This document shows positions 35,711 through 47,800 of a stretch of 64,000 nt of DNA, piece by piece (position 1 is the stretch's first letter; every line of letters begins with the position of its first letter). A program made the translations under genes and the position numbers. This DNA is from Balaenoptera acutorostrata. Taxonomy: Eukaryota > Chordata > Mammalia > Artiodactyla > Balaenopteridae. The DNA is taken from contig NC_080066.1 of assembly GCF_949987535.1 (NCBI RefSeq), positions 128,568,335 through 128,632,334 of the forward strand, given 5' to 3'. The notes below the pieces were generated by a model, which did no database searches, was not told the origin of the DNA, and saw only the letters and a program-made list of their open reading frames with translations.

Positions 35711-38700
35711 ATGGGAATAGGAACATACATATCGATAATTACCTTGAATGTAAATGGATTAAATGCTCCCACCAAAAGACACAGGCTGGCTGAATGGATA
35801 CAAAAACAAGACCCATATATATGCTGTTTACAAGAGACCCACTTCAGACCTAGAGACACATACAGATTGAAAGTGAGGGGATGGAAAAAGATATTCCATG
35901 CAAATGGAAATCAAAAGAAAGCTGGAGTAGCAATTCTCATATCAGACAAAATAGACTTTAAAATAAAGACTATTACAAGAGACAAAGAAGGACACTATAT
36001 AATGATCAAGGGATCGATCCAAGAGGAAGGTAGAACAATTGTAAATATTTATGCACCCAACATAGGAGCACCTCAATACATAAGGCAAATACTAACAGCC
36101 ATAAAAGGGGAAATTGACAGCAACACAATCATAGTAGGGGACTTTAACACCCCACTTTCACCAATGGACAGATCATCCAAAATGAAAATAAATAAGGAAA
36201 CACAAGCTTTAAATGATACATTAAACAATATGGACTTAATTGATATTTATAGGACATTCCACCCAAAAACAACAGAATACACATTTTTCTCAAGTGCTCA
36301 TGGAACATTCTCCAGGATAGATCATATCTTGGGTCACAAATCAAGCCTTGGTAAGTTTAAGAAAATTGAAATCGTATCAAGTATCTTTTCCGACCACAAC
36401 GCTATGAGACTAGATATCAATTACAAGAAAAGATCTGTAAAAAATACAAACACATGGAGGCTACACAATACATTACTTAATAACGAAGTGATTACTGAAG
36501 AAATCAAAGGGGAAATCAAAAAATACCTAGAAACAAATGACAACGGAGACACGACGACCCAAAACCTATGGGACGCAGCAAAAGCAGTGCTAAGAGGGAA
36601 GTTTATAGCAATACAAGCCTACCTCAAGAAACAGGAAACATCTCAAATAAACAACCTAACCTTGCACCTAAAGCAATTAGAGAAAGAAGAACAAAAAAAC
36701 CCCAAAGCCAGCAGAAGGAAAGAAATTATAAAGATCAGGTCAGAAATAAATGAAAAAGAAATGAAGGAAACAATAGCAAAAATCAATGAAACTAAAAGCT
36801 GGTTCTTTGAGAAGATAAACAAAATTGATAAACCATTAGCCAGACTCATCAAGAAAAAAAGGGAGAAGACCCAGATCAATAGAATTAGAAATGAAAAAGG
36901 AGAAGTAACCACTGACACTGCAGAAATACAAAAGATCATGAGAGATTACTACAAGCAACTCTATGCCAATAAAATGGAAAACCTGGAAGAAATGGACAGA
37001 TTCTTAGAAATGCACAAACTGCCAAGACTGAACCAGGAAGAAATAGAAAATATGAACAGACCAATCACAAGCACTGAAATTGAAACTGTGATTAAAAACC
37101 TTCCGACAAACAAAAGCCCAGGACCAGATGGCTTCACAGGTGAATTCTATCAAACATTTAGAGAAGAGCTAACACCTATCCTTCTCAAACTCTTCCAAAA
37201 TATTGCAGAGGGAGGAACACTCCCCAACTCATTCTACGAGGCCACCATCACCCTGATACCAAAACCAGACAAAGATGTCACAAAGAAAGAAAACTACAGG
37301 CCAATATCACTGATGAACATAGATGCAAAAATCCTCAACAAAATACTAGCAAACAGAATCCAACAGCACATTAAAAGGATCATACACCATGATCAAGTGG
37401 GGTTTATCCCAGGAATGCAAGGATTCTTCAATATACGCAAATCAATCAGTGTGATACACCATATTAACAAATTGAAGGAGAAAAACCATATGATCATCTC
37501 AATAGATGCAGAGAAAGCTTTCGACAAAATTCAACACCCATTTATGATAAAAGCCCTGCAGAAAGTAGGCATAGAGGGAACTTTCCTCAACATAATAAAG
37601 GCCATATATGACAAACCCACAGCCAACATTGTCCTTAATGGTGAAAAACTGAAACCATTTCCACTAAGATGAGGAACAAGACAAGGTTGCCCACTCTCAC
37701 CACTATTATTCAACATAGTTCTGGAAGTCCTAGCCACAGCAATCAGAGAAGACAAAGAAATAAAAGGAATCCAAATCGGAAAACAAGAAGTAAAGCTGTC
37801 ACTATTTGCAGATGACATGATACTATACATAGAGAATCCTAAAGATGCTACCAGAAAACTCCTAGAGCTAATCAATGAATTTGGTAAAGTAGCAGGATAC
37901 AAAATTAATGCACAGAAATCTCTTGCATTTCTATACACTAATGACGAAAAATCTGAAAGTGAAATTAAGAAAACACTCCCATTTACCATTGCAACAAAAA
38001 GAATAAAATATCTAGGAATAAACCTACCTAAGGAGACAAAAGACCTGTATGCAGAAAATTATAAGACACTGATGAAAGAAATTAAAGATGATACAAATAG
38101 ATGGAGAGATATACCATGTTCCTGGATTGGAAGAATCAACATTGTGAAAATGACTCTACTTCCCAAAGCAATCTACAGATTCAATGCAATCCCTATCAAA
38201 CTACCACTGGCATTTTTCACAGAACTAGAACAAAAAATTTCACAATTTGTATGGAAACACAAAAGACCCCGAATAGCCAAAGCCATCTTGAGAACGAAAA
38301 ATGGAGCTGGGGGAATCAGGCTCCCTGACTTCAGACTATATTACAAAGCTTCAGTAATCAAGACAGTTTGGTACTGGCACAAAAACAGAAATATAGATCA
38401 ATGGAACAGGATAGAAAGCCCAGAGATAAACCCACACACATATGGTCAACTTATCTTTGATAAAGGAGGCAAGCATATACAGTGGAGAAAAGACAGCCTC
38501 TTCAATAAGTGGTGCTGGGAAAATTGGACAGGAACATGTAAAAGTATGAAATTAGAACACTCCCTGACACCATGCTCAAAAATAAACTCAAAATGGATTA
38601 AAGACCTAAGTGTAAGGGCAGACACTATCAAACTCTTAGAGGAAAACATAGGCAGAACACTCTATGACATACATCACAGCAAGATTCTTTTTGACCCAGC

Positions 38701-39529
38701 TCCCAGAGAAATGGAAATAAGAACACAAATAAACAAATGGGACCTAATGAAACTGAAAAGCTTTTGCACAGCAAAGGAAACCATAAACAAGACCAAAAGA
38801 CAACCATCAGAATGGAAGAAAATATTTGCAAATGAAGCAACTGACAAAGGATTAATCTCCAAGATTTACAAGCAGCTCATGCAGCTCAATAACAGAAAAA
38901 CAAACAACCCAATCCAAAAATGGGCAGAAGATCTAAATAGACATTTCTCCAAAGAAGATATACAGATGGCCTACAGACACATGAAAGAATGCTCAACATC
39001 ATTAATCATTAGAGAAATGCAAATCAAAACTACAATGAGATATCATCTCACACCGGTCAGAATGGCCATCATCAAAAAATCTAGAAACAATAAATGCTGG
39101 AGAGGGTGCGGAGGAAAGGGAACCCTCTTGCACTGTTGGTGGGAATGTAAATTGATACAGCCACTATGGAGAACAGTATGGAGGTTCCTTAAAAAACTAC
39201 AAATAGAACTACCATACGACCCAGCCATCCCACTACTGGGCATATACCCTGAGAAAACCATAGGTCAAAAAGAGTCATGTACCAAAATGTTCATTGCAGC
39301 TCTATTTACAATAGCCAGGACATGGAAGCAACCTAAATGTCCATCGACAGATGAATGCATAAAGAAGATGTGGCACATATATACAATGGAATATTACTCA
39401 GCCATAAAACGAAATGAAATGGAGGTATTTGTAATGAGGTGGATGGAGTTAGAGTCTGTCATACAGAGTGAAGTAAGTCAGAAAGAGAAAAACAAATACA
39501 GTATGTTAACACATATATACGGAATCTAA
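35711..39529 (+). pseudogene. L1 ORF2p (endonuclease/reverse transcriptase) with one premature stop
   Basis: ORF2p nicks DNA and copies L1 RNA at the nick. The ATG at 35711 starts a single frame of 1272 codons ending at TAA 39527-39529, close to the roughly 1275 of the family. It is broken once, by TGA at codon 654 (37670-37672). The endonuclease domain (residues 1-240) keeps N13, E42 in 'QETH', D144 and N146 in 'GDFNTPLS', and 'SDHNAM' with D228 and H229. The reverse transcriptase contains '[13 protein letters not shown]', 'LIPKPDKD', '[15 protein letters not shown]' and, after the stop, '[14 protein letters not shown]' and the catalytic 'FADDMILY' (D701, D702). The cysteine motif '[19 protein letters not shown]' starts at C1129. 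The stop lies just before 'GTRQGC', so a translated product would have endonuclease but no active reverse transcriptase. The second half (ATG 37817, 570 residues) is in the same frame. Confidence 0.95.
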
Positions 39530-39912
39530 GGGAAAAAAAAAAAAAAAAAGGCCATGAAGAACCTAGTGGCAAGACGGGAATAAAGACACAGACCTACTAG
39601 AGAATGGACTTGAGGATATGGGGAGGGGGTGGGGTGAGATGTGACAGGGTAAGAGAGTGTCATGGACATATATACACTACCAAATGTAAAATAGATAACT
39701 AGTGGGAAGCAGCCGCACAGCACAGGGAGATCAGCTCGGTGCTTTGTGACCACCTAGAGGGGTGGGATGGGGAGGGTGGGAGGGAGGGAGATGCAAGAGG
39801 GAAGAGAAATGGGAACATATTGTATATGTATAACTGATTCACTTTGTTATAAAGCAAAAGCTAACACACTATTGTAAGGCAATTATACTTCAATAAAGGT
39901 GTTTTAAAAAAA
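39530..39912 (+). other. L1 3' UTR with G-rich tract and polyadenylation signal
   Basis: After the ORF2 stop come an A17 stretch (39533-39549) and a purine-rich body. The G-rich tract at 39758-39789 has seven runs of three or four G separated by one or two bases. AATAAA at 39892-39897 precedes a short A-tail. The layout is the usual one for this mammalian L1 lineage. Confidence 0.9.
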
Positions 39913-39927
39913 AAAGATTATACTCTG
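39913..39927. repeat. Target-site duplication of young L1, right copy
   Basis: AAAGATTATACTCTG matches 34776-34790 at every base. Confidence 0.95.
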
Positions 39928-39984
39928 TTTATAGTTATTATAAAATATTGGCTATATTCCCTGTGTTGTACAATGTATCTTTGC
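39928..39984 (-). mobile_element. Older L1 3' UTR fragment, antisense, right half
   Basis: 'ggctatattccctgtgttgt' continues the antisense 3' UTR that stops at 34790, confirming the nesting order. A CHR SINE follows. Confidence 0.8.
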
Positions 39985-40212
39985 TTTTTAAAATTAATTA
40001 ATTAATTAATTTTTGACTGCGTTGGGTCTTCGTTGCTGTGTGCAGGCTTTCTCTAGTTGCAGTGAGCGGGGGCTACTCTTTGTTGCGGTGCATGGGCTTC
40101 TCACTGCGGTGGCTTCTCTTGTTGTGGAGCATGGACTCTAGGCACGCAGGCTTCAGTAGTTGTGGCACGTGGGCTCAGTAGTTGTGGCTCACAGGCTTAG
40201 TTGCTCCGAGGC
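39985..40212 (-). mobile_element. CHR-2-type SINE, antisense, head missing
   Basis: (ATTA)n tail, then 'gactgcgttgggtcttcgtt' and the CHR body up to 'cttagttgctccgaggc'. The tRNA-like head present in the copies at 26.7 and 52.0 kb is absent, so this copy is 5'-truncated and has no pol III promoter. Confidence 0.9.
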
Positions 40213-40310
40213 TATACATGTGTTTCTATCTCAGTACCTAGCATAATGTCTAGTAAGTGGTGGTTGAATACATGAATATATACGTGAATAAATGAATGAG
40301 TGAGATGGAG
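40213..40310 (+). mobile_element. L2 LINE 3' end, sense
   Basis: 'ctcagtacctagcataatgt' then 'ctagtaagtggtggttgaat' and 'gaataaatgaatgag' is the L2 tail. Confidence 0.65.
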
Positions 40311-40959
40311 AGGGCTCGCTACACCTATTTAGTGCAGAAAAGTTCAGAGAAAAAATGTTCTCCCTTGGATGCTGGTTGAGGAGATTAAGTTGAATAATCA
40401 GATTATAGAGTATACTTTTTTACTTAATTAGCCTCTGTAAAAAGAACTGATTAGAAATATAAAAGAACTCTACTATAGGAATCCATGTGAACTCTGATGT
40501 TTTAGGGGACTGTTTTGTCTTTACAATTTATAAGAAATTTTATTTATGTGACTTGAACCTCATCTTGAATAAATGAACCTTGAAAATATATTCCATTCAA
40601 CACATTTTAAGAATCAATCATACATGAAATTGGTGCTCAGATAATACCCATGAAAATATATATAATTCATGATCATCAAAATCCTATTATTCTATACTCT
40701 TTGAGACTAGAAGTATTTATATCACCATTCAGAGTTCTTATGTTAAGAAAATATATTTACCTCATGAGTAATTTATAAGAAAATTTTTTAAAGTTTCTGA
40801 GTAACTCAATATCTGCTGGGGCACATATAAGTAATATATTATGAGTCTTCTATTTTCATACATAAGACTTCATGTAAAGTGTGATTTTCTTCCTCAGTGT
40901 CATTTACCATTTGGATCAAGGTAATTTTATTTAGAATTTTAAACTAAAGTTTATGAAAA
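40311..40959. other. AT-rich unassigned DNA
   Basis: No feature recognised. Confidence 0.4.
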
Positions 40960-41120
40960 ATTTATTTTAAAATAAAATACTAGTATATTTACAATTAAAT
41001 ATACTATATTTATTTTAAAATATACTAGTATATTAAAAAAATTTTTAAATATACTATTCTAAAATATACGACTATTTAACTAATATACTATTATGACTAC
41101 ATGTATATTTGTATTTTTAC
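40960..41120. repeat. AT-rich repeat with 16-bp palindrome
   Basis: 'tattttaaaat' followed by 'actagtatatt' occurs twice (about 40963-40989 and 41011-41034), with further 'aatatactat' words up to 41091. 'aatatactagtatatt' at 41019-41034 is its own reverse complement. Confidence 0.85.
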
Positions 41121-44100
41121 AATGATATATGGATGCTATGATATAATATTATAAAAAATAAAAAATAATAATTTTGTATTATTCATTTAATTGTCATCCA
41201 TCCCCAAATAGAATGGGAGGTTGAGCAATGATCCATTTTTGTCATTGCATTAGACCATGTGGACTGCCAATTTGGCTCACCCAGAATGGGAAAACAGGCT
41301 AAAACCAAATATTTGGAAACTAAATTATTCAAATTTGTTGTCACTTAAGATGACTTATTCTTAATGTGTTTCTTCCTTTACTTGCTGTGTAGAAACTATT
41401 ATCGTAATTAGGTGCATGTCCAATATTGAGATGCCTATGTTGTAGGGCCAGAGTACAGATAGAAGTTCACATAATATATTTATAAACATTTGAAAGTTAC
41501 AAATTAAAGCAACAATTTACAATATAAAATATGTTTTATACTTTTACATTGATAAATATCTTCATAAAAACCTAGAGGTTCAGATTTGAATTTATACTTC
41601 TTGGATTCCTCAGAGTTCTATGCTGAAATGTAATGTTAAGGGAAGCAATGCTTCTGAAATTCTCTGATCTTCTACCATGTCTTTTTCACTTTTCTATCCT
41701 CCCAGGGCTTTACACCACCACCCTGACACTACAACAGTTGCCTTCTAGCTACCTTCAGGTTTAGAGGTGTGCAAACCTTTGTAGTAGTCAGAGTGCCCTG
41801 GCAACAGTCCTTTGGGACAGGAAATTCCAGGTTTTTGGATATCCACAGAATGGATTGACAGGGGGAACTAGGACCTCAGGTAGGAGTGTCATCTCCTTGA
41901 CACTTAAGACTCTTTACACTGTAGAGAGGGACATGGTAAGAGTCATGGGTGAAGGAGAGCCAGATCTGGGCCCTCTAAAGCACCAGCCCTAGGGCAACCA
42001 GGCATCTATCTTCTCTGGGTTCAAAGGAAGCACAGATTGGAATAAGCCTAAAAATCTTAGACTTAACAATATTGTCAAGTCACCCTCAATCAAGTGATTG
42101 CTTATTTGTTCTACTTCCAAATTATAACCATGATTAAATGGAAAGAAATTTTCACCTTTCTTTCTGAGTAGTTAAAATCGTTAGCCTAATATGTGCATTT
42201 ATACAAACAGTACACCAAGTTTTAAAGCTTTGTCAAATATAATAAGCAAGTGTCCAGGAAAGAAACATACCAAATGACATGAGTTGTAATAGAACATTTT
42301 TAGTTTGCCAAGTTTGCTGTATTTAACTTTCTGTGAAAATTGAAATATAGTTTTTCAACAGCCTAAATTTGCAAAGCTATATGATCCAGAAATTGCTGAA
42401 ATATTTTGAAAGAGGCTTTGAATATACCACTACTTAATAACAATATAATTTTACTTTTATATGAGAATGAACTATATTTTATATAATCTCATTATATAAA
42501 TATATTTTCTGATTTAATTTTACTTTAATGAAGAATTAATTTGTTTTCCATATTTCTAGTTTCAAAAGAACCAGAGAAGTTCCCTCACAAATGTCCTTTT
42601 CTTGAGTGCTTTATTTCTTTATTTGGATTAGCTCAAGAATAGCTTAAGATTTTCTAGTACAGCTACTTGAAAAATGAGGAAAATACATTTTGTTCACAAA
42701 GCATCTTAGAGTAACAGTTTATTCCAATGATATATGAACCCTATTATCATGTCAAGCACATTAAATTCAAATGGAAAATAAATGCAACACAAAAACGATT
42801 CGTATGTCATGAAAACCACAATATGAAATTAATTACAAGTAGGCTTTATAAAAGAAGATTTTCAGATCCCTTAGAAAAGTACATTTGGTATATCCCAGCT
42901 AATAGAGTAGAATCTTCCATAGAAGCAGCTCTATATCTGTAGAATACTTCTAGATTTTAAGAATAAATGTGTGTGTGCATGCGTGCTAGCACGTGGATGT
43001 TTAACCACCATTCTACTAACACTTGGCATTGGCCATTCAATACCTCTGAGTGTGTATCTCTTAATCCATACATCTCCATGCCCATTTTCCCAAGGAATTG
43101 AGTTGATTTTCTCACCATAATAGCTTTTTCTGGAGGTGCCTGAGGTTGTGTGAGGTGGAGAAGCATAGAAGTCTGGATACACTGACAGAGGCAGACCCCC
43201 AGACATCCATTCCCTTGAATCTATTTTACAGAGATGTTCTGCTTTATCTGTCATATAGCTTGAGGTATTCCTATGATTTCATTTGAAAAATATGTTCTAT
43301 GTCTTAAAAATATTTGTCAAAGCCTGGACTAATATCATTAATTTAGATTTCAGGAATTGTTGTATAATTGTGAATCAATATTACCATAAGATTATATGCA
43401 TTGTTATTCAAATACAGTTAAATCATATAAAACCAGTGTTTCTTCTCTTTGGTAAGTTAAAGTAGAAACATCTATCTGAAAAAAATAAAAAAAAGAAATT
43501 CGTACAAATCGTATATCACTAAAAGAGAAAAAGAAAGACCTACTTGTATATTAACAAAACTTATCTTTGAGAAGACAGATGGTTACAGGGATATTAGGAA
43601 AAACTGTATCAATTAAACAAAATTGGCTGACCAATAAACCTAATGAATATTGATTAAAGGCTATAGGAAGTGTCCAGAGGAAACTGACAGTGCATTAATC
43701 ATTAAATATTTCCCCTCCTCTAAACTAAAAAAAAGACTTCTCCTATGTTTAGAGTACTCTGTGAGTCTTTCTATGAAATGAGCTGTACAATTTTTATACA
43801 CAATTAGCAAATTGGCAAATATTTTGGATGGACTGAGCAATCATATTGAACTAGTTGGGGCTAGTTTGTAACTGGAACTCAAAAAAAAAAAAAAAAAAAA
43901 GAACCAGTTTTTCATTCTGGGATAAGTACAAATGAATAAGAGTAAAGACTTTTCATAAAATGTTTTAAATGGCTTGATGGAATTTATAATCACATTCCAA
44001 CTTATTTTACTATATATCTATTAGATCAGAAAATACTAAAATACATTAGATTAATAATTATGATTATAATCTTTTCATATTAATGATAAATAATTCTATA

Positions 44101-46084
44101 AATAAATTTTGTAAGCAGTGGTAGAATTTTGCTTTAGGAGAGTCCAATTATCAGAAGGCGCTTAAAGTCTTTTCTTATTTTTCATATTATCTTGCTTGAA
44201 AAATTAACTCATACCTGCCCTATGAGGGTTGTCAGCAAGACTGACAATATTCTGAAGGACAGTAAACAAAGAATAATAAAAAATAGCAGACTGTCAAGTT
44301 AAAGGGACCTGATATATAGATCATTCTTAACATTAGCTTTATTAATGATCTGGAAAGTGATGCAAATGGAAATTAATTAAATCTTCAGGTAATAAGTGAT
44401 ACATTTATTGGTATAAAAACAAGAAGAAATGTGAATCTTTGAGAAGTAAAATAAAGAATGAATAGAGAAAGAAAGGAAAAGAAGCATCACACAAGAATAG
44501 CTATCAATTGTTCTTCATATTGAGAACATTGAAATACACTTCTACAATGTTTAAAATAAAATATAGATAGGCAGCAGTATAAAGTAAGGAGAGATGGAAA
44601 TAGTCTACAGATGAGATGTCATATTCCATTTTGTACCACAGATTGTTATCATCTATTTATTGTGTATATACTCAAATAATACTTTCCTGAATGATGTCTA
44701 GGAAGCAATATTATTTGTAGAAAAACAGTTCCTTCTTAGTAAGTGATATTCTTTTTAAACACTAAGAAATACTGTTCCAAATAGAGAATAGTTGTTATCG
44801 AATATGGAAATATTCATATAAATTCCAACAATATTCTAACTATTCTTCCCCAAATCATAAGATATATACTGAAAAACTGTAGAAATATGCAACTCTAAAC
44901 TATTTCCTTCTATGATTATTACTTTTAAAATGTCATACCTGGGTTAATAAGAAATCAGATAATTTTTTCAGTGGAAGAAAACATAGATTTTATCAGAAAT
45001 CTCACACATGGAAACAAGCCTGTCACTACTATATAATTTTTGACTAATTTACATTTTTAGTAAGTATTAAGTTTTCACCTATTTATTGTGAGAATATATC
45101 ATAAATGTTACAATGCAACTTATTTAAAATAAAATATTTTACTATTGTTGGATAAATTCAATCATATAATGTACTTATTAAACAGGTCAAAAGTAAAAAT
45201 GGATTGTCCTTTATAATGTGTAAGATTATCGTCCAGTAATTTCAAAATACATTTTTCCCTGATACACATGTTTTTTAAAGTTCTTAGGGCAAAGAACAGC
45301 CATAGGTATGCCCAAAGATAAGGAAAAACTTTAGTGTGCTTCTTCCTAACCAATACCTCAGCTCTAATCTAGAAAGCGTATCACACTAAAATGTCTAAAA
45401 CTTATTGTATTATGCAGACTCTTTGCTTAAGGTGTCACCTCAAATCATACTGTTAAAATATAAACAAGTTAATGAATGATATTTTGCCAGTTGACTTTCA
45501 TATATATACAGAATTATATTTTCCCTTACACAATGGAAAGAAATAGATCTCAAATCAAGACAAACTTACAAAGTAAAGAAACTTGAAAACGTTTAGGTTA
45601 TATTATGGGAAAATCTTTATGATGTTTTGTTAAAAATCAATAAGAAAAATAATGCACTGGAAACATGATCAAAGGACCCTCACTCTGTTCCCTTGGTTCG
45701 TCTTCATCTTTAGCTTTCTTTCTGAAGACCATCTTTGCTTCTCTTGTGGGAAACCTGGCTACTATATCTTTCAAGATATAACCCTTAAAATTTTAGACTC
45801 CATTAACTACATCTGAAGTTAAAAAATCCCAGTGAAGTTTTCTGATTAATTCAACTAAAGGCCAGGAAGGCCCTCAAGTAACTTTTATTGCTTCTCTTCT
45901 TAAAAGGTCCCGGTGAGTAGACATTGACTTCAGCAGAGGTATTCTAAGAGAATAGCTCTGTGGGATTAAGTGTATTAAAAGAAATGTATGGGTACTACAT
46001 TGCTGTCTTAAAAACTCCCTGTGTGCATTAGCTTAGGTTCTCCTCAGTTGGAAAACAAGGACTGATTAAATCCTTTTTATCAGA
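41121..46084. other. Unassigned DNA, 5 kb
   Basis: The longest part of the window without a recognised repeat apart from an A20 tract at 43881-43900. 41660-42010 is less AT-rich ('ccaccaccctgacactacaa', 'ctttgggacaggaaattcca') and may hold an unrecognised LTR or conserved element. 42930-43260 has overlapping minus-strand frames of 107 and 69 codons without family motifs. No gene, RNA gene or splice pattern is supported. Confidence 0.4.
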
Positions 46085-46245
46085 AGTTTGAAGTGAGGTT
46101 TGGAGAGGTAACATAGTCCAGTTGTAAAAAGAAAGGACTATGAGCTGTGCTATTTTGAGTATTACTCCTGATTTCAGTTCTTCTTTGCTGGTGAAGCTGA
46201 CAAAACTATTTACTTTGTTTTTCACATTGGTAAAATATGTATTAT
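46085..46245 (+). mobile_element. MIR SINE, sense
   Basis: 'gtaacatagtccagttgtaaa' then 'ggactatgagctgtgc' and 'tgtttttcacattggtaaaat' match MIR from its tRNA-like head to the core. Strongly diverged. Confidence 0.65.
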
Positions 46246-46379
46246 AAAAATAATACTTTCAAGTATTGCAAGGGCTTTCTTTTCATTGAACAAATATGGT
46301 TGGGCATTGAAATTTCCCTGGCTCTATTTCCATGATATGGATACACTACTTGCAATAAGATATATGTCAAATACCTGCC

Positions 46380-47285
46380 TACATGGAACTTGGGTTTCAT
46401 TTGGGAAAAACAAATAAGAACAAAACAAGTAGAATACATAGATTCTCAGATAGTGATAAGTGTTGGGGTATAAATAAGACAGCAAAGAAAGACAGGGAGT
46501 GCTGAGTGTGGTTGCTGTTAAAAATGGTGTGGCCAGGAGGCCTGACCAATAGGAAGACATCTGAGAATAGATTTTCAAAAGATGGAGGAGGTGAAGCAGG
46601 TAGCTGCACATATATATGGGTGAAGAACATTCTAGGCAGAGGAAACAGCAGTTGCAAAACCTCTGAGTCAGACATGGTCTTAGGGTTTTGAGAAAAAAAG
46701 CAGAGAGAACATTGTGGCTGGGGCAGTTAGCAAAAGATAGATGTATTTTGAGATAGAGCCAGATAGGTAACAGGATAATAAGCATATTTAAGGGAACCTT
46801 GTATGCCCCTGAAAAACTTTACTTCTACTTTGAATGCAATGGAAAATTACTGGAGGTAATTTTAGCAGTGACAAGATCTGATTTAGGTTTGGGAAAAGAT
46901 GTCTGTAGCTGTTGTTTTGAGAATAAACTATGTGTGGAGGGAAAGGAGAAGCAGGGAAACCATTTAGGATGCTATTAGGATTATGCAAGTAAAAGATGGA
47001 CCATAATGGTAATAGTGGAAGTGGTGTCATTTGGTTCCAGAAATAGCGTAAAGATAGAATTTATTGAAAGTTTGGATATATATGTGAAAAAAAATTACAG
47101 GAGTAAAGTTGACTCCAAGCTATTTTTCCTGAATAATTGGAAAGATGGAGTTGCCATTTACCAAGATATTGACAATTATGGAAGAAGCAGTAGTTTTGGA
47201 AGGATGGCCATGACTTCTCTTTTGTACATATTAAGTTTGAGAAGTATATTAAACTTAGGAGATGTTGAGACAAAAATTTGATGTA
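46380..47285 (-). mobile_element. L2 LINE, antisense, about 0.9 kb
   Basis: The block order is that of antisense L2: 'gaagaacattctaggcagag', 'gaaacagcagttgcaaaacc', 'acattgtggctggggcagtt', 'aatgcaatggaaaattactg', 'gtgacaagatctgatttagg', 'gttgactccaagctattttt', 'ccatttaccaagatattgac' and 'catattaagtttgagaagta'. The 153- and 92-codon minus-strand frames at 46324-46785 and the 91-codon plus-strand frame lie in this relic and are not genes. Confidence 0.8.
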
Positions 47286-47565
47286 TGGGTGCTCATTCCA
47301 GAGGAGATGTCATATATTTAAATAAATGTGACCAATACATGCCTATGGATATTTTTCTATATTTACTCACTTATTATTTATGCTCTTCATTCCTTCTTTC
47401 ATTTCCTCGTTTCCTTCTGGATCGTTTTCTTCCTGCTTGTGGAACTCACTTCAGTGGGTTTTTGTCTGTTTGTTTTTAAGTGCAATTTTTCTGGCAAAAG
47501 TTATTTTACCTTCTGTTGGTCTGAAAACATTTATCTCACCTGTAGTTTTGAAGATTGTTTTCTTT

Positions 47566-47775
47566 TATTTATTTATTTATTTAAATTGGGGTATAGTTGC
47601 TTTACAATGTTGTATTAGTTTCTGCTGTACAATGAAGTGAATCAGTTATATGTATACATATATCCCCTCCCTCTTGGACCTCCCTCCCACCCCCCCATCC
47701 CACCCATCTAGGTCAACACAGAGCACCAAGGTTAGCTCCCTGTCGCTATACAGCAGATTCCCACCAGCTATCCAT
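47566..47775 (-). mobile_element. Young L1 3' UTR, antisense, strongly 5'-truncated
   Basis: A (TTTA)n tail is followed by 'ggggtatagttgctttacaa', 'tatcccctccctcttggacc', 'ccatcccacccatctaggtc' and 'ctatacagcagattcccacc', the same 3' UTR type as 39.55-39.85 kb in reverse. 'attgttttctttt' on the left and 'attgttttatt' on the right may be the duplication. Confidence 0.85.
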
Positions 47776-47800
47776 TGTTTTATTGATCATGGGCTTTTTA

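Larger units (their letters stand above)
34791..39912 (+). mobile_element. L1: Young LINE-1 insertion, 5'-truncated, about 5.1 kb
   Basis: An autonomous-type retrotransposon copy: ORF1 (missing its N-terminus), a 58-nt spacer, ORF2 with one stop, a 3' UTR with G-rich tract, an AATAAA (39892-39897) and a short A-tail. The perfect 15-bp duplication AAAGATTATACTCTG flanks it (34776-34790 and 39913-39927). Its left copy follows TT, which fits the L1 endonuclease consensus TT/AAAA. Truncation falls inside ORF1, so the 5' UTR promoter is absent and the copy cannot start its own transcription. It inserted into an older antisense L1 3' UTR. Confidence 0.97.

Noticed and set aside
37531..37989. 152-codon minus-strand frame
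   Set aside because: It is antisense to the reverse-transcriptase core of L1 ORF2.
37817..39529. 570-codon frame as an independent gene
   Set aside because: It is the in-frame continuation of L1 ORF2 after the TGA at 37670. Its ATG is the Met that follows the FADD catalytic motif.
34691..40212. A novel multi-gene system at 35-40 kb because two long frames lie in tandem
   Set aside because: Both frames match L1 ORF1 and ORF2 in content, order and spacing, and the unit is bounded by a target-site duplication and an A-tail.
43881..43900. A20 tract as a retrocopy tail
   Set aside because: No polyadenylation signal close upstream and no recognisable transcript or flanking duplication.
46324..46785. 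153-codon minus-strand frame
   Set aside because: It lies within the antisense L2 relic and has no protein motif beyond hydrophobic composition.
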